Assembly (NCBI RefSeq): GCF_004341515.1
Contig: NZ_SLZF01000010.1
Coordinates: 124,001-188,000, forward strand
Direction of reading: 5' to 3'
Origin: Allobosea sp. BK604
GTDB taxonomy: Bacteria > Pseudomonadota > Alphaproteobacteria > Rhizobiales > Beijerinckiaceae
DNA: 64,000 bases
This document shows, piece by piece, positions 61,564 through 64,000 of the stretch. The number at the start of each line of letters is the position of its first letter. The stretch's first letter is position 1. The translations under genes and the position numbers were made by a program. The notes beneath the pieces are model-generated. The model was not told the origin of the DNA and ran no database searches. It was given only the letters and a program-made list of their open reading frames with translations.

Positions 61564-62610
61564 TCAGCTCCCGGCCTTCATGCTCGAAGCCCAGTAATCC
61601 TTGACCTGCTTCACCAGGCTTTCCGGCAGCGGCACATAGCCGAGCGCGGTGGCGTCGGCCGCGCCGCCCTCGAAGGAGATGCGGAAGAAGTCGAGCACCT
61701 CCTGCGTGCGCCGGCTATGCGGCTTCGGCACCAGCGCGAAGGTCGTGGCGACGATCGGGTAGGCGTCCTTGCCCGGCGCATCGGTCAGCAGCAGCGAAAA
61801 ATCCTTGGCCTTGGCCCATTCGGCGCTGGCCGCGGCCGCCGCGAAGGTGGCGGGCTCAGGCTTGACGAAGGTGCCGGCCTTGTTCTGCACCAGGCCATAG
61901 GCGAGCGCTGCGCGCACCACCTGGCCGAACTCGATATAGCCGATCGAGTTCTTGATGCGCTTCACCGCTTCGGTGACGCCCTGGGTGCGCTCGGCGCCGG
62001 CGCCGGCGGGCCAGGCGACCTGCGTGTTGACGCCGATCTTCTCGCGCCATTCCGGGCTCGCCTTGGCGAGGAAGTCGGTCCAGTTGAAGGTCGTGCCCGA
62101 GCCGTCGGCGCGATAGATCACGTTGATCGAGGCGTCGGGCAGCTTGAGATCGGGGTTGACCGCCTTGATGGCCGGGTCGGACCAGGTCTTGATCTTGCCG
62201 AGATAGATATCGGCAAGCAGCGCGCCGGTGAACTTGATCTGGCCGGCACTGATGCCGTCGATATTCACCACCGGGACGATACCGCCCATCACGATCGGGA
62301 ACTGGATCAGGGCCGAGCGCTGCAGTTCCTCGGAAGAGAGCGGCCGGTCGGAAGCGCCGAACTCGGCGGCGCGCTGGGTGACGCGGACCTCGCCGCCGAG
62401 CGAGCCGATCGGCTCATAGTCGACGCCGATATCGAGCGGGGTCATCTCGGCGCCATCCGACTTCACGACGCGATAGTTCTGCGCCCATTTGCCGATGACG
62501 GGAAAGGCGAAGCTCGAGCCCGCGCCGGTGATCGGCTCGGCCTGGCCGGGAGCCACGGACGAGGCCAGAAGGGCGCCGGCGACAGCCAGCTTGGCCAAGA
62601 GCTTCATCAT
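61564..62610 (-). CDS. pstS: Phosphate ABC transporter substrate-binding protein
   Basis: 348 aa with a signal peptide (KLLAKLAVAGALLASSVAPGQA). Phosphate-binding loops are visible: ITGAGSSFAFPVIGKWAQNY, VTQRAAEFGASDRPLS and VIYRADGSGTTFNWTDFL. It captures phosphate in the periplasm. No pstC, pstA or pstB gene is adjacent within the window, so it stands alone here. A Pho-box-like sequence lies upstream. Confidence 0.94.
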   Translation of the reverse strand: MMKLLAKLAVAGALLASSVAPGQAEPITGAGSSFAFPVIGKWAQNYRVVKSDGAEMTPLDIGVDYEPIGSLGGEVRVTQRAAEFGASDRPLSSEELQRSALIQFPIVMGGIVPVVNIDGISAGQIKFTGALLADIYLGKIKTWSDPAIKAVNPDLKLPDASINVIYRADGSGTTFNWTDFLAKASPEWREKIGVNTQVAWPAGAGAERTQGVTEAVKRIKNSIGYIEFGQVVRAALAYGLVQNKAGTFVKPEPATFAAAAASAEWAKAKDFSLLLTDAPGKDAYPIVATTFALVPKPHSRRTQEVLDFFRISFEGGAADATALGYVPLPESLVKQVKDYWASSMKAGS

Positions 62611-62670
62611 TCTCTCCCTGCAACAACGTGGCCGGGGCGCCAGTCGGTAGACTTATTGCTATGGTCGAGC

Positions 62671-62698
62671 GGTGACGCTGCGATGACGGTTATGACAG
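62671..62698 (-). promoter_or_regulatory. Pho-box-like direct repeats upstream of pstS
   Basis: On the minus strand: CTGTCAT, then GTCAT, then GTCAC, with 9- and 11-bp periods (62698 down to 62672). The Pho box is built of CTGTCAT repeats 11 bp apart, so the match is partial. Confidence 0.45.
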
Positions 62699-62734
62699 CG
62701 GCAACGGGGCGCATGCGGAAGAAATGCTTGCGCT

Positions 62735-63607
62735 TCAGCGCCTTCCGGTCGTCGCCAGGGCGATGCCGAGGAGAACCGCGCCGAGCCCGGCGATGATGTT
62801 CCAGCCGATCGTCTCGCCGAGCAGCAGCGCGCCGGTGAGCGCGGCGACGACCGGGTTGACCGTAACCGAGATCGCGACCCGCGTCGGCGTGGTGCGGCCG
62901 AGCGCGAAGGACCAGAGGAAGAAGGCAAGCGTGCTGCCGACGAGCCCGACATAGACGAAGGCGAGCCATTGCGCGGTGTCGGCCGAGCCCAGCCTTTGCA
63001 GTCCTCCACTCGCGGCGGAGATCGCGATCAGCGTGGCGGCGCCGACCGCGACGCCCATGGTCGTGAAGGTCACGGGGCCGGAGCGGGTGATGAGGGGCCG
63101 CGACCACACGCTGTAGAGCGCCATGCACAAGGCCGCGCCGATCATCAGCAGGTCGCCGTGCCAGGCATTGGCGGGTGCGCTGGCGAGGCCGGTCAGCAGG
63201 GCGAGCGCGACGCCTGCCATGGCGATGACGACGCCGAGCGATTTGCGCCGCGTCAGCGCCTCCACCTTGAGCAGCGCCGCGACGAGCATGGTGAGCAACG
63301 GCAAGGTCGACAGCGCCAGCGCCCCGCGTGCGGCGGTGGTGAAGATCAGCGCGGCATTGAACAGGATCGGGAACAGGCCGAAGAACAGCGCGCCCAGGCC
63401 CACGACGGCCGGCCAGTCGCGGCGCGGCGGCCAGGGCTGCCTCTGCCAGAGCGCGATCGGCAGTAGCCCGAGGAAGCCGATGCCGAAGCGCAGCGCTCCG
63501 AGCGTCATCGGATCGGTGGCGCCGACGACATAGCGTGTCGCCGCGACCGAACTGCCGCCGATTGCGCTCGACAGCATCGCGGCCAGCACGCCCAAGACCT
63601 CGTTCAT
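62735..63607 (-). CDS. DMT (EamA) family transporter
   Basis: 290 aa with ten membrane helices in two EamA halves (about 1-140 and 150-288). The second half has a typical end, VAALTGALLLGETIGWNIIAGLGAVLLGIAL, given here as VAALTGALLLGE and IIAGLGAVLLGIAL. It probably exports metabolites. Divergent from the LysR gene at the right edge, which may regulate it. Confidence 0.92.
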   Translation of the reverse strand: MNEVLGVLAAMLSSAIGGSSVAATRYVVGATDPMTLGALRFGIGFLGLLPIALWQRQPWPPRRDWPAVVGLGALFFGLFPILFNAALIFTTAARGALALSTLPLLTMLVAALLKVEALTRRKSLGVVIAMAGVALALLTGLASAPANAWHGDLLMIGAALCMALYSVWSRPLITRSGPVTFTTMGVAVGAATLIAISAASGGLQRLGSADTAQWLAFVYVGLVGSTLAFFLWSFALGRTTPTRVAISVTVNPVVAALTGALLLGETIGWNIIAGLGAVLLGIALATTGRR

Positions 63608-63698
63608 CGAATCCTCCGCGATCGCATTGCCTGCTTGTGCCTTGAGCGGTACAAATCAGGGAATGGAATTTCCTGGATAAGCCCTATCAGGAAGCGTG

Positions 63699-64000
63699 AT
63701 GACCAGCGTTGCCGCGCTCGATCCCGATCTGCTGCAGGCCTTTCTCGCGGTGGCCGATCTGCGCTCCTTCACGCGCGCCGCCGCCAGGCTCAACCGCACG
63801 CAATCGGCCGTGAGCATGCAGGTTCGCCGGCTGGAGGAGCGGTTGGGGACGGAGCTGTTCCACCGCAGCACTGTTCATGTTGAGCTCAGCGCCTCCGGCG
63901 AGGCGCTGATCGGCTATGCCCGCCGCATCCTTGTGCTGGGCGAAGAGGCCGTCTCGCGCCTGCGCGAGCACGAGACGCAAGGTCATGTCCGGCTCGGCGT
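63699..64000 (+). CDS. LysR family transcriptional regulator (3' end outside window)
   Basis: The first 100 codons are present. The HTH is clear: FLAVADLRSFTRAAARLNRT then QSAVSMQVRRLEERLGTELF. The ATG at 63699 has AGGAAG upstream. It is divergent from the EamA transporter gene, with 91 bp between. Confidence 0.92.
   Translation, partial: MTSVAALDPDLLQAFLAVADLRSFTRAAARLNRTQSAVSMQVRRLEERLGTELFHRSTVHVELSASGEALIGYARRILVLGEEAVSRLREHETQGHVRLG

Noticed and set aside
61456..62796. Plus-strand frame of 446 codons opposite pstS
   Set aside because: Antisense shadow starting inside a dispersed repeat; pstS motifs are unambiguous on the minus strand.

Overview
This 64 kb window is high-GC chromosomal DNA, most likely from an alphaproteobacterium of the order Hyphomicrobiales (a Bosea-like organism is my best guess). 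The guess rests on codon bias, the mix of LysR/GntR/AraC-regulated accessory operons, and dispersed palindromes of a type common in that order. I see no rRNA, tRNA, CRISPR array, insertion sequence or phage gene.

Layout. (1) 1-4853, minus: a giant secreted multidomain protein (two LamG-like domains, a cadherin-like domain, a type I phosphodiesterase/alkaline-phosphatase-fold domain, two SbsA-type Ig domains, RTX calcium repeats), cut by the left edge. (2) 5036-8569: a LysR regulator, an MFS transporter and an AraC regulator. (3) 8849-11994: an isoquinoline-1-oxidoreductase-type molybdenum enzyme (2Fe-2S subunit, Mo subunit, c-type cytochrome). The Mo subunit carries a one-base frameshift near 10206. 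(4) 12307-20718: a catabolic cluster with enoyl-CoA hydratase, SDR, AHL-lactonase-like metallo-hydrolase, GntR/FCD regulator, alpha/beta hydrolase, beta-hydroxyacid dehydrogenase, a NitT/TauT-type ABC importer and a carboxymuconolactone-decarboxylase-like protein. Two matching candidate GntR operators lie in its two promoter regions. (5) 20983-25155: a small exported protein, a beta-propeller/HTH pair divergent from a DUF899 protein and a small membrane protein, and a phosphoribosyltransferase.

(6) 25537-54822 is the centrepiece, a roughly 29 kb exopolysaccharide locus of the Wzx/Wzy type. It holds three BioF2/CelD-type acyltransferase-fold proteins, a FAD oxidoreductase, a Wzy-like polymerase, a secreted beta-helix protein, a membrane O-acyltransferase, a WbaP/ExoY-type initiating transferase, a WecG-type glycosyltransferase, an outer-membrane export protein, a Wzc-like chain-length regulator/kinase, two GT4 glycosyltransferases and a Wzx flippase. 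Sugar-nucleotide genes point to GDP-mannose (manC), GDP-L-galactose or a related epimer (a plant-like GDP-mannose 3,5-epimerase with all its key residues), UDP-glucuronate (ugd) and UDP-xylose (UDP-glucuronate decarboxylase). A Gfo/Idh/MocA-SDR fusion may make a further unusual sugar. An orphan FixJ/NarL-type regulator whose receiver lacks the phosphoacceptor Asp sits at the right end, beside an AT-rich 0.8 kb intergenic region with operator-like repeats and a candidate structured RNA.

(7) 55014-64000: ordinary accessory genes, namely two small membrane proteins, an aldo/keto reductase with a divergent TetR, an MFS-aldo/keto reductase operon with a divergent LysR, an ArsC/YffB-like protein, a solitary PstS with a Pho-box-like upstream sequence, an EamA transporter, and a LysR gene cut by the right edge. 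Two copies of a dispersed palindromic repeat occur here.

The strongest candidates for novelty are the EPS locus (GDP-mannose 3,5-epimerase, Gfo/Idh-SDR fusion, three BioF2-type enzymes) and its atypical regulator with the adjacent intergenic region. All functions are inferred from sequence reading only.
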